Below are positions 41,101 through 47,097 of a stretch of 64,000 bases of DNA, one piece after another. Source of the DNA: Prosthecobacter sp. (lineage in GTDB: Bacteria; Verrucomicrobiota; Verrucomicrobiia; Verrucomicrobiales; Verrucomicrobiaceae). Below the pieces are notes generated by a model. It was not told the origin of the DNA and did no database searches. It was given only the letters and a program-made list of their open reading frames with translations. The stretch's first letter is position 1, and the number at the start of each line of letters is the position of its first letter. The translations under genes and the position numbers were made by a program. The DNA is taken from NCBI RefSeq assembly GCF_014879935.1, contig NZ_JACSRD010000154.1, forward strand, positions 1-64,000, written 5' to 3'.

Positions 41101-42654
41101 GGCTCCTTGCAGCATGGTCAGCGTGCCGGAACCCGCCTTGGTGAAAATATGCGCGCCAGCACCATTGCTGTTGATGCGTCCGTCGATTGTCATGTTCCCG
41201 GTGGCCGTGGCCGTGAACGTGCGGGCCGTGCCGTCGCCGATCTGCACGACGCCAAGGAAGTTGAACAGGCCGTTCGAGTTGTTCGTCAGCGCGACGTTGT
41301 TGTTGCCGTTCCCGCCGACGCTGGTGGTCGAATTCGTGCCGATGGTAATGCCGTAGCCATTGCGACCGTTCAGGGTGAAGGTGCGGCTGACGCCATTGAA
41401 GGCAAACGCACCGAAGGTAATGTTTTGGTTGAGCTGGGTGCCGTCGAAGCTGCCGATGGCGTGGTCGGCAAGAAAGGTCAGATTGCCGTCCATCGTGGTG
41501 CCTTTGGCGCTGAAGCCGCCCGTGTCGGCCGGGGCCACACGCAACTCCAGCGTGCCGCCGTTACCGCGAATGGCGCTTGCCGTGGTTCGGAACCCCAACG
41601 CAGATGCAGTCGCGACACGCACGGTGCCGGAGTCAATGCGCACCTCGTTGTCAAAGGTGTTGTTGGCGTTCTGCAGCCACAACGTGCTGGCGTGGAGGTT
41701 TCCGGTCTTGTAAAATCCGTTGGTGGCCGCCGCACCGAGCTGGGTCACGGGTGCCTCGAAAATGAAACTGCCGTTGCCGTAAAAGATGTTCGACTGCCCG
41801 CCGCCCAGAGTGACCTGCCCGGTGAAAGTCTGGATGCCGGTGGAACTGATGACACGGTTCTCCGCCACGGCGCCCAGCAGAACATTGCCGGAGAAGGTGT
41901 TGAAACCGTTGACGACCAGCGCCGCTCCGACGTTTTGAGAGCCGCGCCCCCCGATGCTGAGGTTGCGATCAAAGGTCGTGGTGGCGAGCTGACCAGGACT
42001 GTAATAGAGCGTGCCCCCGCCAAACTGCAGGCTGCTGATGCCTGTGACGGCCACCGTGCTCGTCCCCGTGCCGAGTTGCCCCATGTTGGAGATGAACACC
42101 GTGCCGTTCTGCACCGCCATGGGACCGGTGTAGCTGTTCGAGTTGTTCGTGAGCGCGAGGTTCCCGGTGCCTGTTTTGATGAAGCCCTCCGCGCCGGCGA
42201 GGATGGCGCTGATGGTTGCCTTGTTCCCGGGCCCGTTGACCTCGATGACCGGAGAAAGATCACTGGTGGTGGCGAGCGTCAGTGTCTCGGTGCCCGTCGG
42301 CGTGATGGTGTAGCCTCCGCGATTGAACCGCAGTCCTCCAGCAATGATGCCCTCTCCCAAGGTCACCATGCCTGCGTTGCCGGTGAAAACCGCCAGGTTG
42401 TTCAACGAGTTGTTCCATGCCGTGAGCGGATTCGTGCCATCCCACCAGTTGCTGGTCGAAGTGTCCCACGTGCCAGCGCCGCCCAGATTGAGCCCGCTGG
42501 TCGAATTTCCAGTGTCAGAAGCATCAGTGTCCCAGTAAAACGTGGCTCCGCGTGTTTGGACGGCCCAGAGGGGGAACAGAAGCATCAGAAGAGATGCGAC
42601 CGGGCGTCCGGCGCGACGGCGCAGACAATTGAGCAAGGGGCTGGATTGATTCAT
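17188..42654 (-). CDS. Giant exported beta-strand-repeat protein with PEP-CTERM signal
   Basis: One open frame encodes about 8,488 residues, very rich in Gly, Thr, Ser, Asn and Ala. The N-terminus is a long signal peptide (MNQSSPLLNCLRRRAGRPVA then SLLMLLFPLWAVQTRGA). The opening module is FYWDTDASDTGNSTSGLNLG with WDTSTSNWWDG. Dozens of 'autotransporter-associated beta-strand' repeats follow (e.g. KSGNGLWVLSGANTYTGNTI; KTGAGVLRFTAATSTYSGST), predicting a very long parallel beta-helix. The C-terminus is VPEPS, a hydrophobic helix and RRRRR, a PEP-CTERM sorting signal; there is no autotransporter beta-barrel. Inserted are a PA14-like module (28578-28935) and a six-copy module array (about 20070-21390). 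ATG 42654 is chosen for the signal peptide; an in-frame ATG 24 codons upstream exists. It is probably a surface fibre, adhesin or matrix protein. No frameshift is evident. Confidence 0.9.
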   Translation of the reverse strand: MNQSSPLLNCLRRRAGRPVASLLMLLFPLWAVQTRGATFYWDTDASDTGNSTSGLNLGGAGTWDTSTSNWWDGTNPLTAWNNSLNNLAVFTGNAGMVTLGEGIIAGGLRFNRGGYTITPTGTETLTLATTSDLSPVIEVNGPGNKATISAILAGAEGFIKTGTGNLALTNNSNSYTGPMAVQNGTVFISNMGQLGTGTSTVAVTGISSLQFGGGTLYYSPGQLATTTFDRNLSIGGRGSQNVGAALVVNGFNTFSGNVLLGAVAENRVISSTGIQTFTGQVTLGGGQSNIFYGNGSFIFEAPVTQLGAAATNGFYKTGNLHASTLWLQNANNTFDNEVRIDSGTVRVATASALGFRTTASAIRGNGGTLELRVAPADTGGFSAKGTTMDGNLTFLADHAIGSFDGTQLNQNITFGAFAFNGVSRTFTLNGRNGYGITIGTNSTTSVGGNGNNNVALTNNSNGLFNFLGVVQIGDGTARTFTATATGNMTIDGRINSNGAGAHIFTKAGSGTLTMLQGASGTSSNYTGATNVNDGMLVIRTLKVLNEASGSGQVVFGGGGLSFIGDTTTGAGETWTNKTLNLNNAVSILLANQAGTATSALVVPNLTVGNTAAKNFYLGGENQDANTISAVIPNNTAATTVQKSGNGLWVLSGANTYTGNTIVTGGTLRVQDTFSGSSRNVLDATGAIQFNVDALRGNQVAGGTFQYFGDGANASTEAVGALTLTAGSGVIDVRPGSGGSAALTFGSFGTRTAGAVANVLTTGTVNITGTSGFVNAGLYYGGSDFAYSGAGTTLRAPVYAPAGTPDAGFVTAGAALTAASHNLVSGGTSSAALTVSSLKIAGSHTITQTGLLTIQTAANTPGGIIQSSGSGVLSGTGVTSGGSGDLVVRVVDGASLDIQAPITSTTTGGLTKSGAGTLILTSGSNAQTGAITINEGILRIGSGGKLGANNQGLVIRQGGTLDLFGQSTGTAVGAFNGSGLVTSSAGGVSTLSVGNGVTTNGVAGVFSGIIENGSGGGVTNVSLATANNTAGQTTTFAFSGLNTYTGSTTLAKTTAGNLVLQVNNLADIGVASGIGKGDATSNATNAASLIFNGGTLTYVGSSTAIYDTIGAKSVSTNRLFTLAGAGTIDSSPTYGNEIVTAAGAANNASLVFSNTAAVAFSGSGTRLITLQGSSIGDNVMRLRLINNPNANEALSLTKAGTGLWILNPDSSTPNTYTGTTSITGGALQFVEGIGVSTGSHITMNGGLVQTSGTFNRTLTATAGTSTINATGTFGFAASTAPLIVDLQSGGSTATFTLGTAPTTGSTLILNSSTALAHVELRNNINLGTAARTIQVDDNGNTGLDFAIISGVIGGGTGGNLSKTGGGALYLGNSNTYVGNTTITAGGLIVSSIGNATGTTASSLGASGGTLIFNSNATLNALVYTGPGETATRPISLATTLSASQTHRIDASGSGPLVLTNITNSNTGAFTYFLELRGWNTDRNEISANLTDNGTSLLALQKTDGGTWVVSGANTYTGGTNVNSGFLGIAGTTTGSSGSAISTGVLTISNAGIFATNSAGLTINNITQIAANTQAQFVGQYSITLGTQALRGVSGNPWTISNTLEAGATLNITNGFLSLQSDTTARTLSIRGTGATIFGGAIQNSAAASPTSLDIRLSNSGSVTLNAASSYTGTANLLGQGTVILGAVNALSSPNFTLHGGVLQASTALTGASKITNQITIGDNVPEISGTNSIEFGAATTTMSASRLLMNNLSGGARLTISSNVTNSAAATLTLTGSGDTDITGKVTTGTGAQGLAMSGTGTVTLTNANDATGALTVNRGTIVLSGASGAWTAGSFATNAEGALRLDNSVTNNNDRLFNTGAIAMAGGTLDFIGNTTSETAGALTVTGASSLNMSGSGNNSLTFSGVTFTGSTAQLDVSGVNGLGVDNKIFFTTATGLGISPATSGIVPRVMIAGDFVSYNHDGVSANSNGLQVFTGYNVSNNLDAALSTDTLEVTANAALTGNRTLNAIKIDGDGLTVGTAGRTLTLTSSNILNTGGDNTITAAQIIQTNQGFIQVDPTTTLDVNASFTNTIHKTGAGQMNLNTVSFHNTTTTVSGGTLKLVGGLNTLFAAGTGTVGAVNIDVGATLNLNGNIQYAGAFGSFGSALPGTAGTLTNATGTPLFVTNGGGSFGGQITGTMNLGRVGGGTLVLSDASSVTGALTILGGTTSLRDNGTLLNITGVDVNYGTLILDNSASLVIQNNNRLRDAAGINLRGGILQYQGRVNTDATETFGALTSAQGANTVIVATGGTGTAGAFVSAEATFASLSHSDGTTINFTSSSTLTSGGTGLGTQGNNSRIFFTAAPTVLNSTDVLGAWAIHSGDNFAAYNSAYGLGAIGMAGFTPYTTQGINGSNVAPLTGVFASGAITDINAISASSMLLGSGITTTDLLRISGAFTVDVNFQDAGDTLNLALGGLLRANVNNATNIGTTAIRGILTSGIGELVVYNNQGTTTINSVISGATKLVKSGAGTLTLTAPNAYSLGTVINQGTVNISPTTAGDVVIPAGGLTINGGVTGTGVTVNSTTAAGAVAATTDLTINGRVTFTYGAHTNTLNSITINNVGGEGAPTLDLGTAGTSVLNLTSGSITATSANAANTAIIQDGTINLPSGSNTFSIAPIQIGTQVYTINQPTLNISAVLAGTGAGIIKSGNGLLQLSGANTFTGGVTTTGASGGIVLGASSVPTGVTAGTGVSANGLTSGPLGTGALTLASGNALFLDNTSRTIFNPVVFQGSPIFRNTTTGTNVTATLNGTITTPTGALSITVDNPNLTAALVGQFTNASSITSITKTGLGSLTVNLMGMSAIPITLNDGGTLGILHDGDGDVQNDVISIGALTLTSPPSLIIGRAGQSALWNQAVNKIITPASISNVSNGVVLTANNGYGLDVTGAVALTPVVAGSAPVFNVAGGARVSNLVDSMVISGQVTGGSTTAGAVVLTKSGNGTMKLGNATNSFGGNGTVIDVTGGIIAAGSDGALGDASNVIRLSANSGTQGFRATSTFSTARTFNLNAATVGIDVVPGATLTLTTAFAGGAGNALQKNDLGTLRIDADNTLRTGTTTIAGGLIVVDNANDLGSGQIILNPGAAAAGAALWLEGGITLTNAINMAATSAGAPTGINNTGGVFSSSGSNTISGAITNTASVGVTFGAANGATLNIGGLGLSNSPTFNAVGTGVININGSIGTAGVTISKIGTGSLNWTTAQTTGLAIAVTQGSFNVSGAGQFTATGGNITVQNNGLLNVDDTGTSLARFGGTGRTMNLATGRFTFTANETSGSTQAFGALTSTWGANTITLNNTGTANATLTFASLASNVVNGGSVLTFASDQTLNSSTNRIVFTTAPTLTPATTGIIQRAVVKDASGTNFATYGGSTPAITAFSGYTASDGTGAGTDLTFTNVNGGTAYGLNASNVSGVYSALPTYLVSGDTSALSNPGLNLRNINALKITGNGTDVVFATSGGTQLALTSGNILATGTGQTIGSAALVATNSAPAIFLGSITVPTAATAITYTSVEGGLLVDTGADLTVNAAMWNSSNVTKGLGGNLTFNTKQFFTTGANYFTILGGTVTLAGGENTLWQGVQGGTNGQLLAVGPGATLNLGANAQMTGELRSPNATAFAGAGGIVTGSNLFIASHNATGDWGGSIQGSLYFNKSGGSSTTWRSDNTYTGTTLINGATLTLTDEGKISGTDEIILSGGGLTITNSGTMEMSDRVNDAADITLQSYGVLILNGRDMANVTETLGDVTIGAGGGNIQVTNGANGSIRSTVLTIGNLTHTSDGGMLLINNPTGQMGSASRLIIANGTSLMINGIIPWINNGGADLVSYVAPTSGNAAGGLAPLNQPGYQGYDGTVLPTASNPTGNYKVGTAIPALPAGGLNLNALVLNSGVTQTLTFAANTDTMNLTAGQIIKTGNFNVDFGASVDNGRLTAGGTSDSVADDLHVVVTAATANPLTFNSRIVDNGADALRVLLTGYNTGTIRITNGQNSYTGGTVVNSTNGASNGFVDLAVVGADGSTGNSAIPLAANVADSLIINGGTVRLQASNQIHFGITPVLRGQYATLSLNNFSQTVSGLLFDNNGGSTAPQITTGTGILTLNGNITASSSNVGTVSTISGAGTGGVAVDLNGTTRTLTINPVTVNGNTTVANVTPTLNISAPISSSVDVGTTGLIKAGNGLLQLSGASLFGGGVNVQAGGLAIGASSTGTRDAVTGLVTGLTNGPVGTGALTIGAAGTYLASTGAFTLQNEVTLAGSTITYKGLNSLALNGNNVTSVLTGNTTVNVEAPQATLSLNMLLHDAGNGYSITKEGLGTLILGNNNTFTGGVIVNAGTLALAGLNGSSTAPVFTGTVATINDGGLLALTNSGTGSNGLIQYANNIVINGSLATANLFVGNNGANSFNTVEVADITINGGQILNVSSANGYVLRLLNVSGDAAGGAVPQINVAAGSTAVVFNYSGDKPINVGQGSLVFPDLVSIGTTTPLATNPIVLNGSYPLGVQTAVLTEANMLSFGYSSGGLNGSFSVLGTAPAAVVSTQSAGIGFSASGFVANLIADGGMSNRPVSTSGTFVNGTAAYSGFLEVTTAGQYTFRSGSDDGMTLYIDGNAISSDTFGHGFTDATAVTTTLSAGYHSIVYKAANAASGGGFRLLYSGPDTSNAVQTVSSAKLYYTTAAPTASNGFNGAAIINNDYSLAASTTATIDTFGTQFGAVIDPSKTFTLGNSSVLNIVNGSNGSFGTGWFGSAAPTTIGTGVILATTNMATSGAGTLNLIGAITQSGTGLITGVGASGALIKTGQGTLILGADNATAGTFTGDLAIQGGTVMLNHEGALPSGVVTVSNAAVAAQNGTTVAGSAVITGITSTTTLQQGMAVTGTNIPAGAYIVSVDSASQITISQNATAGGAITNLAAASSGMLDVNGFSISKALTLNGAGHAALATNFNGALWNSNAAAVTLSGALTLGSSTSIGGYGDMTLSGTITSAAGSTLTKTGTNTMILGANNAATLAGPVSVALGTLQLGDAGALGATATATTIVSGAVLDLNGQTITGEGLTVSGTGYGGSGTLTGNGTVSSQGAVINTSTTAATWTGTVALGAATSIGSNYVNALSGVTQGGGITFSGVISGNQTLTKVGNNTITLTAANTYDATTINLGRIIASGAGTLGDAGTITLNNSTFTASGGLLLPDTRLTLDNSGTASSVRLGGRTLTFNGGHLELMGNASTAVNETLATDVQIGFNTGHNLITLDNNGANLRITTQGTGTFARANLATAFVRGDALGQGTGATNTNIILATLTAPTNFQTILGQADTSGIEMRVLPWAVGDISSTSTGTSTTTQFLTYDAGSNGLRPLNPTTEMATTFGDNDNVRVTGALNSGAAVTGITSNSINSLTFESTGPFTVNAFRNLQIESGGILAKTSSSITGTGTLTTTTATTPWSIHTYDSATTLTLDVPLGGRVAPTTGGLAKAGNGKLVLASTSGNHYTGTTSINLGTLEIADAAPNNALFYRFGTSTINATTTGDNDDALVITAGGVLELNGNSQIFGDLLSRNSTVGSGGIINNSGSLATFITTVNAARDWTGQINGALNFIKTGGTQLTMRDNNQFTGNLTLMGSITALVDQGRLSGMAAGDTISIRNSLLRWDDSGIQGMGNRISDDVAFELDGGAFEFISRSGTVASVTLGDLSLVGGSSIIRANPGNTGVGQATVVLGGAFTRTANSTITFVSGSGVVGANPFFYALDTALTTNTAGILGAWALVNTTNGTTAGGNLEFATYEAVGGIRGLNLLEQTTTLAAATSTSNVRFNGTQVVPSGGLTINTLTLNGAASTVNFAAAGDTLTLAAGGLLSGSDNAARTIGSTAVRGKITSDASEFFIHNGANTLTVNADITGTTNPVFTSGGTVGGAAIRLTNANTYSGNAFSNGVILLLDNQTGSGNSITGNLTLTGGDASGVDTGTVANSTVRNLGSQQIADTAVVTVRGGTAWDLNGFNETVSKLVFNSQGGISGGAAVLTGSGTLTLTNTADTISATSLDDVRVIPTLNGRLSLPSTATITVAQVAGGLTAVQGTAGQSNEQIGLAINSNITSTGTINKEGPGVLQLGGYSNQILAVNINAGALVLGTNTGGGASNYANTTINLANAGTILDMRGNNNTAIGTISGVSNSVIKNFNPQASSTLVTGNSSAGTFAGTFTSEYTTGLLSVTKIGSGDWTLTGDSSGNLLSTLTILGDAVVLDQATGKLGFVTTNLGEGGVLTLNGANALADRLGGNRSIQSGSADRVLNNRGGVLNYQGSSSAAIVETLNTVTNVAGQSLWNLTQNTGNQTRISLGTMTAQSSANHGSLILNAGSGTLGGGAAGANRVNVIASTPTLVGTNPAVANSVTNGIRPDILGIDSSNATGGFVTHDANGYRLLTAAEYRSLLSSTTGTGVVLLGAMNNSTTLQVADASGLFVGMAVSGTGIAANSLISSISGNTVTLSAATTGGAQTQRITFGATSTANFVSAVANIIQQATTIQSLTLNSGGGFSYFGGGSLTATNSPNGQLHGLNGALNTLTISSGGIIANAGNTGIAGGSITSAANPVHFHVIGGSTTFTVGSTILGTGGIVKSEDGTATLNARSYNTGASSVNNGTFKLGAGLGLNPLLVVPTATVATVADLNVNGGTFDLNGNSQAVRRLTQNTLNTYANGAGTVTNSNASTATLLVVQDNTAINFSGVISGGNINFEKQGSNSLTLVSASNNLGTGNLTIRGGSLVLRDSATLAVTGTINVPFGQLTLDNTGLGIVSTSRVGSNAISLTGGTLAFLAADINDTQTLGAVTINGGANVILNQIFGTGSASGSSSVLTIPSLTRGNAVQSTINFTTNGGNLGGPVSTLVNASNTAMLNQAANPQIVITSAPTLTNSIIGGWAVVNGADWASYRSTVDPITGAFGVGNLGFSNNGQTPFGAYSANAITAGVAADNISTTGSVSDITSRTINSWAFRNTTNTATTANGLTMRSMDQLVTIATGGILTNNNGVGVNFLNGRMTAGTAANSTMYMFANNGGTLLLSRLENNGGGAVNFVKSGGATVTLRAEPRIEFDSTTSANPLITSAGANSTGAAGVPGMVVGMGFAATVMGIPASSIVTQINSGTTFTISQNVGTGTGTNADQTFTAPTTQVFANQTLTSGSATVTVPAGTNVYPGMVVTTAVGSTGTLAANTTVLSVSGTTVTLSANATANGSATLLFAPIATQTNVSVTNTSGSNTLTLNTATGLVVGQLVTGTGVPANTYVTAVSGSGIGATITLSSVTTGAVTAASFTAPVERSVISSTTSGSATVKVLSSLGMFVGQPVQGPGIPSGTTVAGIVDGNTITLSQNASATGAANAYYGVTPAIGRTAIASITSGSSSITMATTAEAAGIAAGMYVQGVGIPQNTVVGTISGTTITLVNATTGAAVNATATHGANNLIFGAPIANYNANVATTLGAAAASGATTITVASASGLAVGMPVTAPGIANNTTIASISGNVVTLSTATIAAITNGSAVSFSSPLPYFSNTYTGDTVVNQGTLNIGSTATQLGGIQVPGNLILNNANATQVSAMNGTIASTSNITINGGGVLTLLTQNTFQSLTFNNFGGTATPTVTGGTILINGAITATNDNYASTPTIASILELNGQSKTITVNGSSPMGLIMSGVIQNTMSSTPAGIIKAGTSSLVLSGASTFTDGVQLNAGSLIVNLDSTPNTVGGTVTSGPLGTGTLTIAGGTTLLAGTAARTLANAVVVNGNFTFGGTTTTHNITLNGTVDLGGAVRTITVTSPQVTATLGGVVSNGGISKAGNGTLVIGSTGLSNTYAGATTVSGGLLKIATGTTVGIPAASALTVSSGGTLDLNGVNTTVASLAGNSSTTGGLITSSLTTGTVTLTVGDASNTAFGGAITNNVGSALNFVKQGTGTLTLGGPNTYSGSTTITAGGITSAANNVLPDSTVVTLNPSGATASLNLNGFNDGIASLTISGATSSVSTVQTGAGTLTLMAGGVIYDATNNPDGAVISGSLSLGGTAAGTALPGAVNRTFNVGDSTTVIGSNAEVDVTATIDDGAGSAGDSVTKTGAGVLRFTAATSTYSGSTTISAGTLQVTKLANGGQASSIGDSTSAATNLVINGGTLSYIGTGASNGTTDRSFSIGTAGATLDASGASGSAMVFTSTSVTMSGSGARSVTLTGTNIDGNTLAAPVTDNGGATSVTKNGSATWVMAGASTYTGATTVDEGTLQVGDNASTGATTGTGAVNVNNSAILGGTGTVLGSTTINGTATLRPGDGFATGINQNGSLTVGTTIATKDLILTSGATTELQISSSTNSNVLTFVDGHYVYNSTDYADAGTLFAAESTALSTWNVAPTATTNHDFINVTGAMTLDGTVKVIENGTMTYSYGQVFNLLDWGSVSASGFNAGTGFTSGGVFGDFVLPDLTSLNFAWDTSAFSTYGILVVVPEPSRMLLVLFGLLGLFFRRRRRNGI
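20070..21390 (-). repeat. Array of six ~60-residue modules inside the giant protein
   Basis: Six consecutive modules share the pattern SGSxxVTV-x-GLxVGMxVxGxGIPxNTxVxxISGTTVTLS-x-ATG. Examples are GLVVGQLVTGTGVPANTYV, GMFVGQPVQGPGIPSGTTVA and GLAVGMPVTAPGIANNTTIA. They differ from the surrounding TYTG-type beta-helix repeats and interrupt one of those between TLRAEPRIEF and FSNTYTGDTV. Single copies recur at about 23154-23345 and 27865-28085. Confidence 0.7.
28578..28935 (-). other. PA14-like module within the giant protein
   Basis: About 115 residues match the PA14/GLEYA pattern: an opening FVNGTAAYSGFLEVTTAGQY, the hallmark TFRSGSDDGMTLYIDGNAI, then LSAGYHSIVYKAANAASGG and FRLLYSGPD. PA14 domains commonly bind carbohydrate, with adjacent acidic residues (here SDDG) holding calcium. 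It is the only module of this kind I saw in the protein, near its middle, and gives a plausible ligand-binding site on an otherwise structural fibre. Confidence 0.75.
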
Positions 42655-42846
42655 CGGTTGGCTGGCTGGCTGAGGCTGGTGGGAGACACGACTGACAGCG
42701 CCGGAATGCAGTGGCGGGAGCTGCAAAAAAGACGGCTGGTCAATCGCTCTCCATTTGAGCTAAAACCTTGATTTAGAGCCATTGGACGAACTCTTGCAGT
42801 TGGGTAAGCAGGCCCGGTTTCGGCCGATAAAATGATCCTTTGTGAC

Positions 42847-42867
42847 TGATAAAGACTTTATTTATCA
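42847..42867. promoter_or_regulatory. Operator-like inverted repeat TGATAAA-N7-TTTATCA
   Basis: Seven-base perfect arms separated by 7 nt in the AT-rich part of the divergent region; another GATAAA lies 22 nt upstream of the left copy. It could be a dimeric regulator site for either gene, or part of a promoter: plus-strand TTGTGA (42840-42845) and TATCAC (42863-42868) are 17 nt apart. Confidence 0.3.
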
Positions 42868-42896
42868 CCCATGCCACCAGCATGCCTCTCTCCCCC

Positions 42897-42925
42897 TTGA
42901 CCAGGCCCCCGAGACCACCTTTAGC
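42897..42925 (+). promoter_or_regulatory. Candidate dnaG promoter
   Basis: TTGACC (42897-42902) and TTTAGC (42920-42925) with a 17-nt spacer, 53 nt before the dnaG start. The -35 is good, the -10 weak. Confidence 0.3.
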
Positions 42926-42977
42926 ACCGCTCGTTTGATCGGTTGCGGCCCGCGCACGGCTCAACACACTCGCCATC

Positions 42978-44834
42978 ATGCCGCGCATCCCGGAGGAGAC
43001 CATCCAGCAAGTTCTTGCCGCCACTGACATCGTGGCGCTGGTCGGTCGTTCCGTGAAACTGCGGAAGGCAGGCACGAACTACCTCGGCCTGTGCCCGTTT
43101 CACAACGAACGCACGCCGTCGTTCAATGTCAGCCCCTCGCGCGGCACCTACCACTGCTTTGGCTGTGGTGCGGGCGGTTCTGCAATCCGCTTTGTGATGG
43201 AGCACGACGGCATGTCGTTCATCGAGGCCGTCAAACGCCTCGCCGACGCGGCAGGCATCCGCGTGGAGGAGGAAGTCTGGGATGCGAACGCCGAGGCGGA
43301 GGCGAAACAGCGCTCCCTGCTGCTGCGGGCGAATCGAGAGGCGGCGGAGTGGTTTCACCTGCTGCTGATGAAGCACAAGCTGGCTGCTCCAGCCCGCGAC
43401 TACCTCAAATCTCGCGGCATCAACGCCGAGATGGCGAAACGCTGGCAGATGGGCTACGCGCCGCAGAGCACGACGTTTTATCGCGAGTGGATGGCGCAGA
43501 AAAAGCTCCCGGAACGCGTGATGGTGGACGCTGGCATCTTCGTGCAGCCTGTGGAGGACGACCACGGCCAGATCGGCCGCGCCTACGCCCGGTGGAGGCA
43601 TCGCCTGATGTTCCCGATCCGCAATGACAATGGCGATGTCATCGCCTTCAGCGGCCGCATCCTCGACAAGGACCAGAAAGGCGGAAAATACGTCAATTCT
43701 CCCGAGACGCCGGTCTTCACGAAGAGCCGCGTGCTGTTTGGCTTCGACAGGTCGAAGCGCTTCATCTCGAAGGCCGACCAGGCCATCATCTGCGAGGGCC
43801 AGATCGACATGATCATGGTGTTTGAAGCTGGATTGCAGAACGTCGTGGCCGGACAAGGCACGGCCTTCACCGAACTGCACGCCAAGATGCTCAAACGCGT
43901 CTGCAACGAGGTCGTTCTCTGCTACGACAGCGACAATGCCGGCCGCGAGGCCACGGAGAAGGCCTTCCGCATCCTCTCGCCGCAGGGCATCAACGTCCGC
44001 GTGGCCGCCCTGCCGCAGGGCGAGGACCCGGATTCGCTGATTCGAAAGGACGGGCCTGATGCGCTGCGAACCATCGTCTCCGACGCGCCTGAGTTTCTGG
44101 AGCACCAGATCCGCCTCCTGCGTGGCAGTGCGAAGGGGAACAGCATGGTCGAACGCGTCCGCATGGCCGAGCAGGTCGCCAGCGCGATCAGCATCTTCAC
44201 AGGCGTGGCGCAACGCGTCGCCGCCGTGAACAAGGTGGCCAAACTGCTCGAGATCACCGAGGAACAGCTCAACGGCATGGTGAAAAAGGCGGCGGCGGAG
44301 CAGAAAGCCGACGCGAAGAAGCCAGAAGGCAAAAATGGCACCGCCAACGTGGCGGACGAGGCGCGGAAGCTGCTCGCCTCCCAGCACAAGACCGCCGTGC
44401 TGCTCTGCCAGATGGCTTTGAACGATGCCGAGGTGCTCCACTGGCTGCGGGAGGCCGATTGCGAGGACATGCTCCGCGAGGTGCCGGGCACGGAGTTGCT
44501 CGCCCTGCTGGCACGCAGCCGTTACAACCCGCTGGATGACACCTCCCAGCTCGTTTTCATGACCGGCCTCGAACGCCACGAGGAGGCGGCCTTTGCGAAG
44601 CTGCAGGCACAGCCCCGGCCGCCGGGCGGGCTGGACGATGCGAAGCAGGCGCTCTACACGCTGGAGATCGCACGCCTGCAAAATCTGATCCAAAGCACGC
44701 AGGCGAAACTGCGGCAGGCAGGCCTTTCCGAGGCAGAGATGGAGCGGCTCCAGCAGCAGGTCGTGGAACTCACCGCCCAGAGGAAAGAATACCTTGACCG
44801 CATGAAGGGCAACCCGAATAGTCCGCCTCCCTGA
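42978..44834 (+). CDS. dnaG: DNA primase
   Basis: A 618-residue primase that lays RNA primers at the replication fork. The N-terminal CHC2 zinc finger uses C39, H42, C60 and C63 ([12 protein letters not shown] ... [14 protein letters not shown]). The TOPRIM catalytic domain has the conserved glutamate in [12 protein letters not shown] (about residue 273) and the acidic pair in [14 protein letters not shown] (about 315). The C-terminal third (residues about 400-618) is a helicase-interaction region ending in a long helical, Gln-rich segment. Length is normal for the family. The ATG at 42978 gives the conserved start [20 protein letters not shown]. It is followed 31 nt later by rpoD, the familiar dnaG-rpoD arrangement, without rpsU in view. 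Confidence 0.97.
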   Translation: MPRIPEETIQQVLAATDIVALVGRSVKLRKAGTNYLGLCPFHNERTPSFNVSPSRGTYHCFGCGAGGSAIRFVMEHDGMSFIEAVKRLADAAGIRVEEEVWDANAEAEAKQRSLLLRANREAAEWFHLLLMKHKLAAPARDYLKSRGINAEMAKRWQMGYAPQSTTFYREWMAQKKLPERVMVDAGIFVQPVEDDHGQIGRAYARWRHRLMFPIRNDNGDVIAFSGRILDKDQKGGKYVNSPETPVFTKSRVLFGFDRSKRFISKADQAIICEGQIDMIMVFEAGLQNVVAGQGTAFTELHAKMLKRVCNEVVLCYDSDNAGREATEKAFRILSPQGINVRVAALPQGEDPDSLIRKDGPDALRTIVSDAPEFLEHQIRLLRGSAKGNSMVERVRMAEQVASAISIFTGVAQRVAAVNKVAKLLEITEEQLNGMVKKAAAEQKADAKKPEGKNGTANVADEARKLLASQHKTAVLLCQMALNDAEVLHWLREADCEDMLREVPGTELLALLARSRYNPLDDTSQLVFMTGLERHEEAAFAKLQAQPRPPGGLDDAKQALYTLEIARLQNLIQSTQAKLRQAGLSEAEMERLQQQVVELTAQRKEYLDRMKGNPNSPPP

Positions 44835-44865
44835 CCGACGCAGCTCCCGGACCCCCGTGGCATGT

Positions 44866-46734
<1,869 letters not shown>

Positions 46735-46746
46735 TCTCCGCTTGCC

Positions 46747-47097
46747 TCACCAGCACGCGCCCACATCCCGCCGTCCTTCGACACTGCGCAGGTAGAGATA
46801 GCCTTCGACACGTTGATCTGCGAACTCGCCTTCAAGTTCCACCGGCACGCGTTCGTATTCGCCGCCGTCGATGTCCTCCAGCACATCAAGTTTCGCCAGA
46901 CCCGTCAGATCGACGTCCCAGACCTCGCCCACGATGGCAATTCCAGGCTCCGACCGGATCATTCCGGGATAACCACCGAGGTCAAACAGGCGATAGATCG
47001 GTTTCGTGCGCGCTTCAGCGATGAACCGCTGCTTTTCGATCCAGCCGTGGTTCTCGCGACCCCGTTTCAGCGTGCCATAGACAAACACAAGCGTCAT
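46747..47097 (-). CDS. Gamma-glutamylcyclotransferase-like (AIG2/GGCT) protein
   Basis: A 116-residue small cytoplasmic protein. The family's substrate-loop motif VYGTLKRG is at residues 6-13 (MTLVFVYGTLKRGRENHGWI), followed by YPGMIRSEPGIAIVGEVWDV, the presumptive catalytic glutamate in LDVLEDIDGGEYERV, and an RVEGYLYL strand. Members cleave gamma-glutamyl amines or peptides, or are of unknown specificity. The start at 47097 overlaps the stop of the lipoate-ligase-like gene (ATGA at 47094-47097), so the two are translationally coupled. The link between the two activities is unclear. Confidence 0.85.
   Translation of the reverse strand: MTLVFVYGTLKRGRENHGWIEKQRFIAEARTKPIYRLFDLGGYPGMIRSEPGIAIVGEVWDVDLTGLAKLDVLEDIDGGEYERVPVELEGEFADQRVEGYLYLRSVEGRRDVGACW

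Larger units (their letters stand above)
42655..42977. other. 323-nt divergent control region between the giant gene and dnaG
   Basis: This is the only long gene-free stretch. Positions 42772-42870 are noticeably AT-richer than the flanks and contain GATAAA at 42826-42831 plus an inverted repeat TGATAAA (42847-42853) / TTTATCA (42861-42867). The remainder near the giant gene has a GGCTGGCTGGCTG run (42658-42671) just ahead of its start and no Shine-Dalgarno. No tRNA, small RNA or short gene was recognised. Confidence 0.6.

Noticed and set aside
17188-42654. Type V autotransporter
   Set aside because: Despite the repeat family's name there is no C-terminal beta-barrel; the end is a PEP-CTERM signal.
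17188-42654. CRISPR array or DNA satellite
   Set aside because: The repetition is at protein level, diverged and in frame; there are no short identical direct repeats with regular unique spacers.
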